Assembly: GCF_020923435.1 (NCBI RefSeq)
Contig: NZ_CP087263.1
Location: forward strand, 3,987,970 to 4,051,969
Direction: 5' to 3'
DNA from: Brevibacillus humidisoli
GTDB lineage: Bacteria > Bacillota > Bacilli > Brevibacillales > Brevibacillaceae
DNA length: 64,000 bases
In this document: one piece after another, positions 55,498 to 64,000 of the stretch
How the letters are laid out: each line of letters starts with the position of its first letter
Numbering within the stretch: position 1 is the first letter of the stretch
Program-made: the position numbers and the translations under genes
The notes under the pieces: generated by a model
Seen by the model: the letters and a program-made list of their open reading frames with translations, nothing else
Told to the model about the DNA's origin: nothing
Databases searched by the model: none

Positions 55498-56805
55498 ATG
55501 TATTGGCTTCGATGGGATCTAAACTTAAAAGTACGGCTGTTTGGCGAAGGGATCTTTCACATATTCATGTGGATGGTTTTTCCCTTTATGGCGCTGCACT
55601 TCACGGAATCGTTTGGAAAAGATGCAGCAGGGCTCCTGCTGATGGTTCCGCCGCTGCTGGGCATCGTCGCCAGCCTGATCGGCGGCCAGTTGTCCGATCG
55701 AATCGGGAGACGACCGGCGATGATTTTCGCCTCGGCGATGGAGTCCGCCATGTTCGTATTGTTTGCCCTCTCTTCTTCCCCCTGGGTGGATTACCTGGCA
55801 TTTATCGGCCTCTCGGTTGCCGGTTCTATCTACTGGCCGGCAAGCGCCGCGATGGTGACCGACTTGACCACGGAAGAAGAGCGCAGAAAGGTTTTCGCCA
55901 CCTTTTATACGACGATGAACATTGGCGTGGTAGTCGGACCGATCATCGGCTCGATGTTCTTTATTCACCACCGGACAGCACTGTTCGTGGTCTGTGCCGC
56001 AGTCAGCATGCTGCTGACTACCCTGCTGTTTGTCCTGATCAAAGAATCGCTGCCCGCTTCCGCGCGGAAGATGCGCGAACAGGCAAACACGCCCAAGGAG
56101 CAGTGGCGCAGTTATGCGGTGATCTTTCGCGACAAAATGTTTGCCCTGTATATTATGGCCGGGATTCTCGTGGCCATCGTGTTTATGCAGATGGATCTCT
56201 ACATGGGCATTTATATTAAAGAGCACGTCCCGGAACAAACGCTGTTCACCTGGGGCGACTGGTCGTTCACGGTGGCACCGACAGAAGTGTTCGGTTGGCT
56301 GATCGGCCTAAACGGGCTGATGGTCGTCCTGTTTACCTTGCTGGTGACCCGGATGTTTTCCCACTGGAATGACCGCAACGCGCTCGTTCTCTCCTCGATC
56401 CTGTCTGGAATCGGCATGTTTGCGATGGGGCTGACCGCCAACGTCTGGCTGCTGTTTGGCTGTATGGTGCTGTTTACCCTGGGGGAACTGATCCGGACTC
56501 CGGTGGCCCAGACGTTTGTCAGCAAATATGCACCGGAAGAGAGCCGCGGTCAGTACATGGGCGCCTCTACGCTGCAGTTCTCCATCGGACGCTTCCTCGC
56601 CCCGGCTGCGATCGGGCTGTCGCAGTGGCTCCCGCCGCTGGGTGTGTTTGGCGTGATACTGCTTTGTGCCCTGATTAGCGCCTTGTTGTACGTAAGGTTG
56701 TTCCGGCTGCTCGCCAAATTCCCCCGAAAAACCAGCCAGGAGGAGTTGGACGCAAACGCGGCGCAAGAGGCGAAGCAAAAGAAAGCAAAGCCGGAGGTGG
56801 TATAG
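55498..56805 (+). CDS. MFS transporter (drug-efflux type)
   Basis: 435 residues with 12 predicted helices. The loop GGQLSDRIGRRPAMIFAS is the MFS signature between helices 2 and 3, and the layout resembles YttB/MdtH-type drug exporters. The C-terminal 30 residues are charged and Lys- and Ala-rich. ATG 55498 follows GGGAGG; a frame start at 55465 is less likely. The leader suggests induction by an inhibitor of translation or other signal, so an antibiotic substrate is likely but unproved. It ends 21 bases before the convergent DUF4855-like gene. Confidence 0.88.
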   Translation: MYWLRWDLNLKVRLFGEGIFHIFMWMVFPFMALHFTESFGKDAAGLLLMVPPLLGIVASLIGGQLSDRIGRRPAMIFASAMESAMFVLFALSSSPWVDYLAFIGLSVAGSIYWPASAAMVTDLTTEEERRKVFATFYTTMNIGVVVGPIIGSMFFIHHRTALFVVCAAVSMLLTTLLFVLIKESLPASARKMREQANTPKEQWRSYAVIFRDKMFALYIMAGILVAIVFMQMDLYMGIYIKEHVPEQTLFTWGDWSFTVAPTEVFGWLIGLNGLMVVLFTLLVTRMFSHWNDRNALVLSSILSGIGMFAMGLTANVWLLFGCMVLFTLGELIRTPVAQTFVSKYAPEESRGQYMGASTLQFSIGRFLAPAAIGLSQWLPPLGVFGVILLCALISALLYVRLFRLLAKFPRKTSQEELDANAAQEAKQKKAKPEVV

Positions 56806-56825
56806 GTGCATCAGGTAAGGCATAG

Positions 56826-58823
56826 CTAGTCGGGGAGAACCCACGGCTGCCAGTAGTCTCGCTCAAGAAAACGACTGCGCATCCAGCAATAGGTATCGTC
56901 ATAGAGACGCCGGACGTGGGATTCCCGACTGCGATATGCCTGCAGCAGCCCCTTTGAACCAAAATAATAGGCGCAGGCTGCCTGCCGATCCATCCCGAGC
57001 CGGTGTGCTGCAATCAACTGGTTGCGATAGACCTGGTAAAAGTGGAGATCTGCTGTCATCCGCTCATCCCCTTCTATTTCCAGACCCATGCCAAATGCGC
57101 GACTTACGGCCGCCGCCGCCTCCATCCTGGCGAGCGGCAGTCTTTGGTCACCGTAGTAGTTGGGTTGGATAAAAGCATGGTCAAATCCCAGCTCCCGCCA
57201 CTCCGTATACCCTGGTGATTCATAATACGGAATCCAGAACAGCGGCAGGCCCATGTTGTGCGCCATCTCAGCGGCATCGCGTATCAATTGGCGCTCTCCC
57301 GGTGCACTGTCGTCCACCAGTTCGTGAAACCAGTAGAGACCGACCAGCCGCAGATGGGAATAGCCAGCCTGTTTCCAGCGCTGCAGCAGGTGATCGGCAT
57401 ACCATTCCAGCGCCCGCTTTCGATCTTCATAAGCAGCCTCGTCATCACCGCTTCCGGCAAATGAGAGCGGCCGCGGCAGATCTGGTATCCTGCCAAAGTG
57501 ATGCTGCCTAGGATCGGGATACGGGAGCGACAAGATGACTTGAGCCACCTCTGGTGTCTCCCCTGATCTGCCGTGCTGTCGGTCGTACTCCTTCATCGCC
57601 TCCTCAAGCGCAGCCAACTGACTGCCTAGTTGAAACAGATCGTCAAGATAGCGGGTCCACGCCTCTTTGGTCGCGGACAGTTCTGGATAGGGCAGAAACA
57701 GGAAGCTGTCAAACATCCGATCAACGATCCTGCCGCGCTGATCCACATACGCCACCATCGGCAGAAAGTCGCGGCTGTTCCACGTTCCACGCGCCCCATG
57801 TCCTCCGGTGTAGGTAAGCAGCAGATGGCGAACGGGCCCAACTCTCCCGTCTGAACGGGACTGCTGCTGCTCTGCGTCAGCCCATTTCACCTGCCTTTCC
57901 TCTCCCGCTCGGAAAGCTCCTCTAATCTGCAACCCGCGCGCAAACACCCAGACCTTTACAGGAAAGCGAATCCGAACATACTTCGCCGGGGCAGCGGGAA
58001 GGGCGACAGCATACGTATACACGCCATGATCGGTCCGCTGCCCCGTCCAAGAGTGCCTCACCTTGCCGGCAAACTGCCAGTTTTCCCCGTCTGCCGACAG
58101 TTCCACATCCATCTCACGCGGAGCGTAGATTCCCTGATCGGGACGCTGCAAAAAAGAGAGGGATACTTGTTCCAATCCATACCTGTCTCCCAAGGCCACC
58201 GTAATCACTCGGCCTGCCTGACGGTGATACCCGGTCCAGACAGGTGAATCCGTGACCAAACCACCTACCGGCCCCGGGTACTGCCGCTCCATCTGCTGTA
58301 GAGCAGGGTCAACAGGACCTGTGGTCTGTACGGAAAAGAATCGGTGGGTAGCGAGGTTGCCTCCGTACTTGTCAAGCTTGTCAGCCTGTGGCAGGGTAAG
58401 CGATGGTTGTCCAATCGGAATCGGCTGGCGTCCATCAGGGGTGATCTCCAGCGGGATGGCCGCAGTATGGTGACCCACTGACACCGTAATCGTGCCTTTT
58501 CCGGCATACGGACCGGCGACAAATGTACCGTCCGCCATCACCCTGCCCAATTCTATGCGATCAAAAGAAAAAACAGGGGGATACGGCAGTCTGGCCCCGT
58601 CTCTCCCCCTGACGATGATCTTTTCACTTGTTCCTGCTACGAGCGTTAGCCGTGCGGGCTCTATGACAAACCCGTCTGAGGCGCCACCTGATGCCCACAC
58701 GAGGTCCGCTCCCATTGCCCCCACCGCCGTCAATAGGCAGGTCGCAATGAGGATCAGCCGAACCGACAGTCTGGGTGTCCTGCCATCCCGGCTGCTGGAG
58801 CCTGTTCGACTGTCAAACCTCAT
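56826..58823 (-). CDS. Secreted DUF4855-like protein
   Basis: 665 residues. A basic N-terminus and a membrane-crossing signal (about 20-45) are followed by an Ig- or discoidin-like beta region (about 50-310) and a C-terminal half (about 325-660). That half has HLLLTYTGGHG, MFDSFLFLPYPELSA and GLYWFHELVDD, as in DUF4855 proteins, which look like TIM-barrel glycosidases. A carbohydrate target is plausible but not shown. Its ATG overlaps the methyltransferase stop (ATGA), so an exoprotein is translationally coupled to an RNA enzyme, which is odd. Confidence 0.75.
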   Translation of the reverse strand: MRFDSRTGSSSRDGRTPRLSVRLILIATCLLTAVGAMGADLVWASGGASDGFVIEPARLTLVAGTSEKIIVRGRDGARLPYPPVFSFDRIELGRVMADGTFVAGPYAGKGTITVSVGHHTAAIPLEITPDGRQPIPIGQPSLTLPQADKLDKYGGNLATHRFFSVQTTGPVDPALQQMERQYPGPVGGLVTDSPVWTGYHRQAGRVITVALGDRYGLEQVSLSFLQRPDQGIYAPREMDVELSADGENWQFAGKVRHSWTGQRTDHGVYTYAVALPAAPAKYVRIRFPVKVWVFARGLQIRGAFRAGEERQVKWADAEQQQSRSDGRVGPVRHLLLTYTGGHGARGTWNSRDFLPMVAYVDQRGRIVDRMFDSFLFLPYPELSATKEAWTRYLDDLFQLGSQLAALEEAMKEYDRQHGRSGETPEVAQVILSLPYPDPRQHHFGRIPDLPRPLSFAGSGDDEAAYEDRKRALEWYADHLLQRWKQAGYSHLRLVGLYWFHELVDDSAPGERQLIRDAAEMAHNMGLPLFWIPYYESPGYTEWRELGFDHAFIQPNYYGDQRLPLARMEAAAAVSRAFGMGLEIEGDERMTADLHFYQVYRNQLIAAHRLGMDRQAACAYYFGSKGLLQAYRSRESHVRRLYDDTYCWMRSRFLERDYWQPWVLPD

Positions 58824-59995
58824 TGCGGTTCCGCCTCTTTTCCTGCACGGATCACTGGCTGCGTACGAGGTGGACGCGGCCCGAAGAACTGAAAGTAATC
58901 TACTTTGATATTGCCGTTGTACAGCTTCCGCTTTTTGCTCGCCGTCCTCCCCATCTCTTTTTCAAATCTCTCATCCGAGGTGAGCACATAAAACGACCAG
59001 GTATCCAACTGCTGCATCAGCGTTCGCAGATCACGGTACAGGCCGGACAGTTCAGGCCGTTCGCTCAGCCGCTCCCCATAAGGCGGATTGGCGATCAGGT
59101 AACCGTACTTCCTCCGTGTGCTCCACTCGTTGACACCCATGCGTTGAAAGTGAATCTGCTCCTCCACCGCCGCTTCCACTGCGTTGTGACGGGCCACTTT
59201 TAACACAGCTTCATCAATATCTGTACCGATGATCTCCAGTTTCCGATCGTACGCTGCGAGATCATGCGTCTCCGCCCGCGCATCCCGCCACAGTGCCTTA
59301 GGTATCACCGGCCATTGTTCCGATGCGAACTCGCGATTCATACCGGGGGCGATATTTTGGCCGATCAGAGCGGCTTCGATCGGAATCGTGCCGGAGCCGC
59401 AAAAAGGATCGTACAGCACGCGATCCGGCTTCCAGCGGGACAGCAGAATCAACGCCGCTGCCAGCGTCTCTTTCAACGGAGCCGGGCCGATCAGCTGACG
59501 GTAGCCGCGTTTGTGCAGGCCAGGGCCGCTGGTGTCAATTGTCAGTGTGGCGATATCTTTCAATAGAGATACTTCGATTTTGTAGAGAGGACCTGTCTCT
59601 TCGAACCAATCGCGTCTATACGTTTGCTTCAGGTTTTCCACGATCGCCTTTTTGACGATTGCCTGACAGTCGGAGACGCTAAACAGCGTCGATTTGACTG
59701 ATTTCCCTTCTACCGGAAACGCACCGTCTTCTGGAATCCACTCCGCCCAGGGAAGTGCCTTGGTCTGTTCAAACAGCTCGTCAAAGGTCGTCGCCTGAAA
59801 CTCTCCGATCTTCAAGCGGACGCGATCTGCAGTTCTCAGCCACAAGTTGGTGCGGGGTATGGCTGACATGTCGGCAGTAAACGTCACTTTTCCGTTTTCC
59901 ACCTGTACGTCTTGGTACCCCAGTTGTTTTACTTCTTCTGCAACAACCGCTTCCAAACCGAAGGTGGCCGTCGCGATCAACTCTACTTTTTGCAT
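58820..59995 (-). CDS. THUMP-domain 23S rRNA methyltransferase (RlmL/YpsC-like)
   Basis: 391 residues. The THUMP RNA-binding domain (about 40-160) is followed by a SAM methyltransferase with YDPFCGSGTIPIEAALI and the catalytic NPPYGERL. It is close to B. subtilis YpsC and the RlmL half of E. coli RlmKL, which makes m2G2445 in 23S rRNA; the exact base is inferred. ATG 59995 follows GGGAG at 9 bases; an upstream extension to 60217 has no ribosome site and overlaps the divergent gene. Confidence 0.92.
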   Translation of the reverse strand: MQKVELIATATFGLEAVVAEEVKQLGYQDVQVENGKVTFTADMSAIPRTNLWLRTADRVRLKIGEFQATTFDELFEQTKALPWAEWIPEDGAFPVEGKSVKSTLFSVSDCQAIVKKAIVENLKQTYRRDWFEETGPLYKIEVSLLKDIATLTIDTSGPGLHKRGYRQLIGPAPLKETLAAALILLSRWKPDRVLYDPFCGSGTIPIEAALIGQNIAPGMNREFASEQWPVIPKALWRDARAETHDLAAYDRKLEIIGTDIDEAVLKVARHNAVEAAVEEQIHFQRMGVNEWSTRRKYGYLIANPPYGERLSERPELSGLYRDLRTLMQQLDTWSFYVLTSDERFEKEMGRTASKKRKLYNGNIKVDYFQFFGPRPPRTQPVIRAGKEAEPQ

Positions 59996-60237
59996 GTCAC
60001 AAATCTCCCGTCCTCTGCTGCTGTGAATTGGCAACCGTTTTGCTGGTTTTCCTGTTCTTCCCCTATCATACCCCATTGGCAGAGTGATTTGACAGCAATC
60101 GTCTAAGTGCTTGAAAAGTCCACTGCTGCATATATGTGCCGACGATTCGTTTATACTACGATACAACCGAGCAGCAATCTCTCTACCTGTTTTCTTCGCG
60201 GAAAGAAGCCTGTACACAAAAAGGAAGTGCGCCAGCC

Positions 60238-61047
60238 ATGCCGGAACTGCCTGAAATGGAGACCTACCGCAAACTGCTGACAGAAAAAATAAGCGGGCGC
60301 AGAATCACCCGCGTGATGATCAATCGAGAAAAATCGGTCAATCTGCCTGTCGCAGCGTTTGTCGATGCCGTACAGCAGCGCAGCTTGCTGTCTGTCGAAC
60401 GGCGGGCCAAGCACCTGCTGTTCCGTTTGGACAACGGAACTGTCCTGCTGCTGCACCTGATGCTAGGCGGATTTCTGTACTATGGCAGCCAGCAGGAAAA
60501 GCTGGATCGCACCGCCCAAGTCGTCCTTTGCTTTGGAGAGGACAAGCTGTTTTTTCACGGGCTGCGGTTGGGCTACCTTCACCTGCTGTCTACTGACGCT
60601 GTCGATGAGAAGCTGGACCCGCTTGGACCGGAGCCGCTCGCCCTGTCATTTGACGAACAGAGCCTGCGTCAGCGGCTTGTTGGCAAAAGAGGGATGCTGA
60701 AACCAACCCTGACTGATCAATCGTTTATCGCCGGGATCGGCAACTGCTACTCAGATGAAATCTGTTTTCAAGCCCAGCTGAAGCCGATGCGCAAGTGCAA
60801 CCAACTGCAGGAAGGTGACATCGCCCGTCTGTACCGCTCGATTACCGGGGTGCTAACCAAAGCAGTGTCACTCGGCGGCTATATGGAGAATCCGCTGTTT
60901 GCGGGAGACAGCCTAACCGGAGGATACAACCGTCACTGTCTCGTCTACGATCGTGAAGGGGAGCCGTGTCTCCGCTGCGGCAGTCCGATTCGACGTGAGA
61001 AGCTTTCGGCGCGCAAGACTTTCTTTTGTCCTGTCTGCCAAGCCTGA
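60238..61047 (+). CDS. Fpg/Nei-family DNA glycosylase
   Basis: 269 residues. The catalytic Pro2-Glu3 in MPELPEMETY, Lys58 in RRAKHLL, the helix-two-turn-helix GIGNCYSDE and a zinc finger (CLRCG, then CPVCQ) are all present. It removes oxidised bases from DNA and nicks the backbone. Paralogs other than main MutM exist in bacilli, and the context, away from polA and coaE, suggests such a paralog. AAGGAAG precedes ATG 60238; Pro2 fixes the start. It is divergent from the methyltransferase. Confidence 0.92.
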   Translation: MPELPEMETYRKLLTEKISGRRITRVMINREKSVNLPVAAFVDAVQQRSLLSVERRAKHLLFRLDNGTVLLLHLMLGGFLYYGSQQEKLDRTAQVVLCFGEDKLFFHGLRLGYLHLLSTDAVDEKLDPLGPEPLALSFDEQSLRQRLVGKRGMLKPTLTDQSFIAGIGNCYSDEICFQAQLKPMRKCNQLQEGDIARLYRSITGVLTKAVSLGGYMENPLFAGDSLTGGYNRHCLVYDREGEPCLRCGSPIRREKLSARKTFFCPVCQA

Positions 61048-61164
61048 TTGCGTCTGATCCCACAGTCATCCGTACAATCACCCGCACGGCCAACCGTACA
61101 GCAACAGCAGACCGGTCAGCCTTAGCTGCCCACCTGTACCGTACACAAGCTCTTTGGCCTGATC

Positions 61165-62256
61165 TCAGAAGAAACTTGTCTTTTTGTTTTTGCGCAACAG
61201 GTAGAGAAAAAACGGAGCGCCGACAAAAGCGGTGACGATACCCACCTGCAGTTCTGCCGGGCGAATCGCCAACCGGGCAAAGGTATCCGCCGCAATCAAA
61301 AAAATCGCACCGCCAAAGGCGCTGACCGGCAGCAGCAGCCGATGGTCAGGACCGATCAGAATGCGGATGATATGCGGAATCACCAAGCCGACAAATGCAA
61401 TCACACCGCTGACGGAGACAGCCGCCCCGGTGACGAGGGAGGTAACTGCCAGCAGCACCTTTCGCGTCTTCTGGGTCTTCACCCCCAAGGTATGAGCCGT
61501 CTCCTCTCCTAACAGCAGGATGTTCAAGTATCTCGCGTAGCAGAACAGGATCGCCATACCGAGCAGTACCGGCAACATAATCATCGTCACATGCGCCCAA
61601 CCGCGCGACGAGAGACCGCCCATCATCCAGAACAAGATCTCCCGCATCACGTTTTCATTGGAAAACGAGAGGACCAGGGAGGTTGTCGCACCGAGAAACG
61701 AACTAACCGCAATCCCCGCCAACAGCAATGTGGCCATCGGAGTGCGCCCTCGGCTGGTTGCCAGCAGGTAGACGAGAAACGTCGTGCCGGCGGCGCCGCA
61801 GAAAGCGAATGCCGGAACCAGCAGATAATGAAGCTGAGCCAAGCCTAGGTAGATCGCGATGACCGCTCCCAGTGAACCGCCGCTGGAGACGCCAATGATC
61901 CCTGGGTCCGCCATCGAATTGCGAAACAACCCTTGCATCACGGCTCCAGAGACGCCGAGAGCAGCCCCCACCAGAGCCGCAACCAGGACGCGCGGCAGCC
62001 GAATCTGCATGATGATTGTCTCATGGGCCTGGTCCCAGCCGCTCAGGTTGATCCACGGAAGCTGCGACAAGATGATTTTGGCTGTCGACAGATACGGTAT
62101 CGCTACGGCCCCTGCTGCCGTTGCGGCAATCATCACGGCTGCCAGCAGAAGGCTGCAAAACAGAAGCAGAGGGAACAGCGACAAGCGCACGGTGCGATCC
62201 TTCAACTCCCCGGTCGCTTTCTTCCGTACCTTACTGATAGAGGACGTTGTATACAT
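61165..62256 (-). CDS. btuC: Cobalamin ABC transporter permease (FecCD/BtuC)
   Basis: 363 residues with about 9-10 membrane helices. The FecCD hallmarks LPRVLVAALVGAALGVSGA and DPGIIGVSSGG are present, and LVIPHIIR near the end fits the ATPase-contact loop. It forms the channel for B12 import. ATG 62256 overlaps btuF by 26 bases; GTG 62190 with AAGGA upstream is an alternative start. No ATPase gene (btuD) follows in view, so this operon is incomplete or uses a shared ATPase. Confidence 0.9.
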   Translation of the reverse strand: MYTTSSISKVRKKATGELKDRTVRLSLFPLLLFCSLLLAAVMIAATAAGAVAIPYLSTAKIILSQLPWINLSGWDQAHETIIMQIRLPRVLVAALVGAALGVSGAVMQGLFRNSMADPGIIGVSSGGSLGAVIAIYLGLAQLHYLLVPAFAFCGAAGTTFLVYLLATSRGRTPMATLLLAGIAVSSFLGATTSLVLSFSNENVMREILFWMMGGLSSRGWAHVTMIMLPVLLGMAILFCYARYLNILLLGEETAHTLGVKTQKTRKVLLAVTSLVTGAAVSVSGVIAFVGLVIPHIIRILIGPDHRLLLPVSAFGGAIFLIAADTFARLAIRPAELQVGIVTAFVGAPFFLYLLRKNKKTSFF

Positions 62257-63238
62257 CTTCTACACCATTGACGACATACTGGGTAACGGCAGTCAAGTGT
62301 TTGCCAGGCACGGTCACGACACGACTTTCCTCTACGGCGGCTACGTTTTTCAGGATCGGATCATTCCGCAGTGTTTCTGCGAAGTTGGGGTGCCCTGGAT
62401 TCCAGTCGCTCAACAGGATCACGTCTGGATTTAGTTCAACCACCTTTTCCAGGGAGATTTGCTTCCAGCCCTCGATGCCCGCCTCGGCAGCCAGATTAAT
62501 CCCGCCCGCCCTGGTGATGATATCGTCATTGGACGTACCTTTTCCGCCCGTGTAGCCATCGGGCGTGTAGTTGAGCACAGTGGGGCGATCATCGATCTTC
62601 TCCACCTTCTCGGCGACAGCGGCCAGCCGGGCATCCATGTCGGCGACGATTTGCTTCGCCTTCTCCTCTTCTCCTACCACTTTGCCAATCGTCAGGATAT
62701 TTTCTTTCATCTGGTCAATGGAATCGACAAACGAAAACATAAACACGGTCAAACCGGCATCACGCAGTTGTTTGACGACATCCGGCGACGTATAGCTGGC
62801 GACTAAGACGAGATCGGGATTGAGCGCAATAATCTGTTCTGCATTGGAGCTCTCGATTTTAGCCGCAATGTCATCTGTCTGTCCAGCAACGTTGGAAATG
62901 CCCGGATCGGTCGAGTACTGGGTGACGGCGACCAGACGCTGTTTATCCACCAGCGAGAGCAAGATCTCATCGGTCCCCAGCGTGACGGAAGCAATCCGTT
63001 CCGGCCGCTTTTCGATTACAACCTCCGCCCCGCTGCCATCTGCCAGTGTGACTGGAAAGCCAGTTTGTTCTCCTTCCCCAGACGTCGCACTCGACGGACT
63101 TGGCTGCTGTGCCGATGGCTGACTTGCAGACCCTGCAGACTGACCCTGCGGAACAGATTGTGCCTCATCGCTCCCGCAGCCAGCCAAGGCGATCAACAGG
63201 AAGACTGCCATCAACAGACTGATCCATTTTTTGTACAT
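62231..63238 (-). CDS. btuF: Cobalamin-binding lipoprotein (BtuF)
   Basis: 335 residues. The lipobox LAGC (residue 21 region) gives a membrane lipoprotein, followed by a Ser- and Gln-rich linker. Two lobes joined by a helix and the pattern RIASVTLGTDEILLSL, LLSDWNPGHPNF fit class III binding proteins for B12 and iron carriers. The cobalamin riboswitch upstream identifies B12 as the cargo. ATG 63238 follows GGAGG. Confidence 0.92.
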   Translation of the reverse strand: MYKKWISLLMAVFLLIALAGCGSDEAQSVPQGQSAGSASQPSAQQPSPSSATSGEGEQTGFPVTLADGSGAEVVIEKRPERIASVTLGTDEILLSLVDKQRLVAVTQYSTDPGISNVAGQTDDIAAKIESSNAEQIIALNPDLVLVASYTSPDVVKQLRDAGLTVFMFSFVDSIDQMKENILTIGKVVGEEEKAKQIVADMDARLAAVAEKVEKIDDRPTVLNYTPDGYTGGKGTSNDDIITRAGGINLAAEAGIEGWKQISLEKVVELNPDVILLSDWNPGHPNFAETLRNDPILKNVAAVEESRVVTVPGKHLTAVTQYVVNGVEDVYNVLYQ

Positions 63239-63271
63239 GATTATGACCTCCATCCGATTGTCCGTACCAAA

Positions 63272-63311
63272 CAAAAAAGCATTTCCAACCGGGCAGTGTG
63301 GTCAGAAATGC
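63272..63311 (-). terminator. Riboswitch expression-platform terminator
   Basis: GCATTTCTGACC (minus, 63311-63300) pairs with GGTTGGAAATGC (63290-63279), with G-T pairs, a 9-base loop and a run of T (63278-63272). It lies between the riboswitch and btuF and would stop transcription when B12 is bound. Confidence 0.8.
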
Positions 63312-63369
63312 CAGTTCAGCCATGAGAATGAATCATCTCGAAACACCCTCACACTTCCCTATCACCCGT

Positions 63370-63545
63370 AGGTTGCACGTGAATCGCGAACAGGCAGGTC
63401 TCCTGACTCAGGTTCATCACTCCTCTGTGCCTTCCCGAACGTATTCAGTGGCTTCATCCAGGGGAACTCACCTTTACAGTGGCGGGGACCGTGTCGGGTT
63501 ATGCACCGAATTCCCTATTAAGCATGGACATGCACCTGTTCGATG
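63370..63545 (-). promoter_or_regulatory. Cobalamin riboswitch
   Basis: The minus strand carries the conserved core: TTAATAGGGAA, GCCACTGTAAAGGTGAG and the B12 box AGTCAGGAGACCTGCC in order, at normal distance. It precedes btuF and should shut off btuFC when adenosylcobalamin is plentiful. The outer limits are approximate. Confidence 0.95.
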
Positions 63546-63566
63546 GTTATCCGTTTATCCGTCATA

Positions 63567-63596
63567 ATCATAATACGGGAACGTCCGGTTTGTCTA
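63567..63596 (-). promoter_or_regulatory. Promoter of the btuFC riboswitch RNA
   Basis: TATGAT (63572-63567) and TAGACA (63596-63591) with an 18-base spacer, each one base off consensus. The -35 directly adjoins the stop of the GNAT gene. Confidence 0.6.
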
Positions 63597-64000
63597 TCAG
63601 CTTTGCCGCGTCATGAACACCTGCTCCACAGTGGGTTGAAACCCTGCTGTTGTGAGAAGCTGAACCAACCGCTGACGGGAGGCCGGCAGGTTAAACGTAC
63701 TGCGGCGGCAGGACAGATCGTAAGGAGCAAACAGTTCTGTGAGCGCTGTGCGGATAATCCCGTCAGCATCATCCACTTCCGGATGTGCATCGCACTGCAG
63801 CAGAAAGATCGCCTGCACCGCCCCCGCTTCGTCATAGACCCGTCTATATAAGGCGAATCCAACAACTGCCCCCTTCTGATCGATGACTAGCAGTCCCTCT
63901 CCCTCTTTGGCACTTTGCCATTGGGTCTGCCACGGTGCCAGTCTTGGGTAAAACGGGAGCAGCCCCACTTCACGGGGTGTCACTCTGCGAATGGTGTAGA
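63597..64000 (-). CDS. GNAT-like protein, C-terminal part (cut by window edge)
   Basis: The frame is open to the window end and gives 133 residues of a longer protein (YTIRRVTPREVGLLPFYPRL at the visible start, with a GTG that could mislead as a start). The middle GLLVIDQKGAVVGFALYRR and the following strand fit the core of an N-acetyltransferase fold, though the acetyl-CoA loop is weak. The target is unknown. It stops 1 base before the riboswitch promoter. Confidence 0.55.
   Translation of the reverse strand, partial: YTIRRVTPREVGLLPFYPRLAPWQTQWQSAKEGEGLLVIDQKGAVVGFALYRRVYDEAGAVQAIFLLQCDAHPEVDDADGIIRTALTELFAPYDLSCRRSTFNLPASRQRLVQLLTTAGFQPTVEQVFMTRQS

Noticed and set aside
55209-56219. Plus-strand frame of 336 codons overlapping the MFS gene
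   Set aside because: It runs through both leader terminators and then the MFS gene in another frame; its protein is Arg-rich and unlike any family.

Overview
The window reads as chromosomal DNA of an endospore-forming member of the Bacillales, most like Brevibacillus or a relative in the Paenibacillaceae. The main support is gene order shared with the Bacillus subtilis ywj-ywh-ywg region (rho-glpX-murZ-fsa-fba-spo0F-pyrG-rpoE, fadF, ywiB, speB-speE, pbpG, ywhD, ywgA-ywfO). A spo0F gene with a sigma-H promoter, purine-rich ribosome sites, GTG and TTG starts, and Gram-positive lipoprotein signals agree. The genus is an inference. No tRNA, rRNA, CRISPR array, insertion sequence or prophage was seen.

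Layout. 1-8543 is the core block: a cut-off LysM protein, rho, two central-carbon enzymes and an aldolase, murA, spo0F, pyrG behind a CTP-type attenuator, and rpoE. 8768-20817 is an acyl-CoA block on the minus strand: fadF behind a FadR-type box, then thiolase, hydroxyacyl-CoA dehydrogenase, two acyl-CoA dehydrogenases and meaB, then a TetR regulator with its own promoter and operator, and B12-dependent icmF. 21007-24249 is a lysine 2,3-aminomutase unit with a textbook sigma-54 promoter and its own enhancer-binding regulator. 24249-32155 holds small conserved genes, an MFS permease, polyamine genes (speE-speB), the class A penicillin-binding protein pbpG and ywhD.

32207-40997 is an accessory cell-surface block between ywhD and ywgA: a membrane protein with SLH-like sequence, a copper-amine-oxidase-stalk protein and a 1495-residue exoprotein with seven cysteine-bracketed modules, all with overlapping starts and stops, followed by a secreted LCAT-like lipase. 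41204-49479 has ywgA-ywfO, a 33-residue holin-like toxin, a tetR-MFP-RND efflux operon behind a doubly operated promoter, and a pseudouridine synthase. 49560-54866 has a small unknown gene, a D-cysteine desulfhydrase-like enzyme, an M29 peptidase, and divergent mnmH and selD (tRNA selenouridine). 55042-56805 is an MFS transporter behind a leader of about 420 nt with a nine-codon ORF and two intrinsic terminators. 56826-64000 has a DUF4855-like exoprotein coupled to a THUMP RNA methyltransferase, an Fpg-like glycosylase, btuF-btuC under a cobalamin riboswitch, and a cut-off GNAT protein.

How they fit. IcmF and MeaB need B12 chemistry, and btuFC supplies cobalamin. FadF, the dehydrogenases and thiolase form a beta-oxidation or branched-chain acyl-CoA route. 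SelD makes the selenophosphate that MnmH uses. The strongest unexplained items are the cysteine-bracketed surface protein and its operon, the MFS leader, and the sigma-54/kamA control unit.
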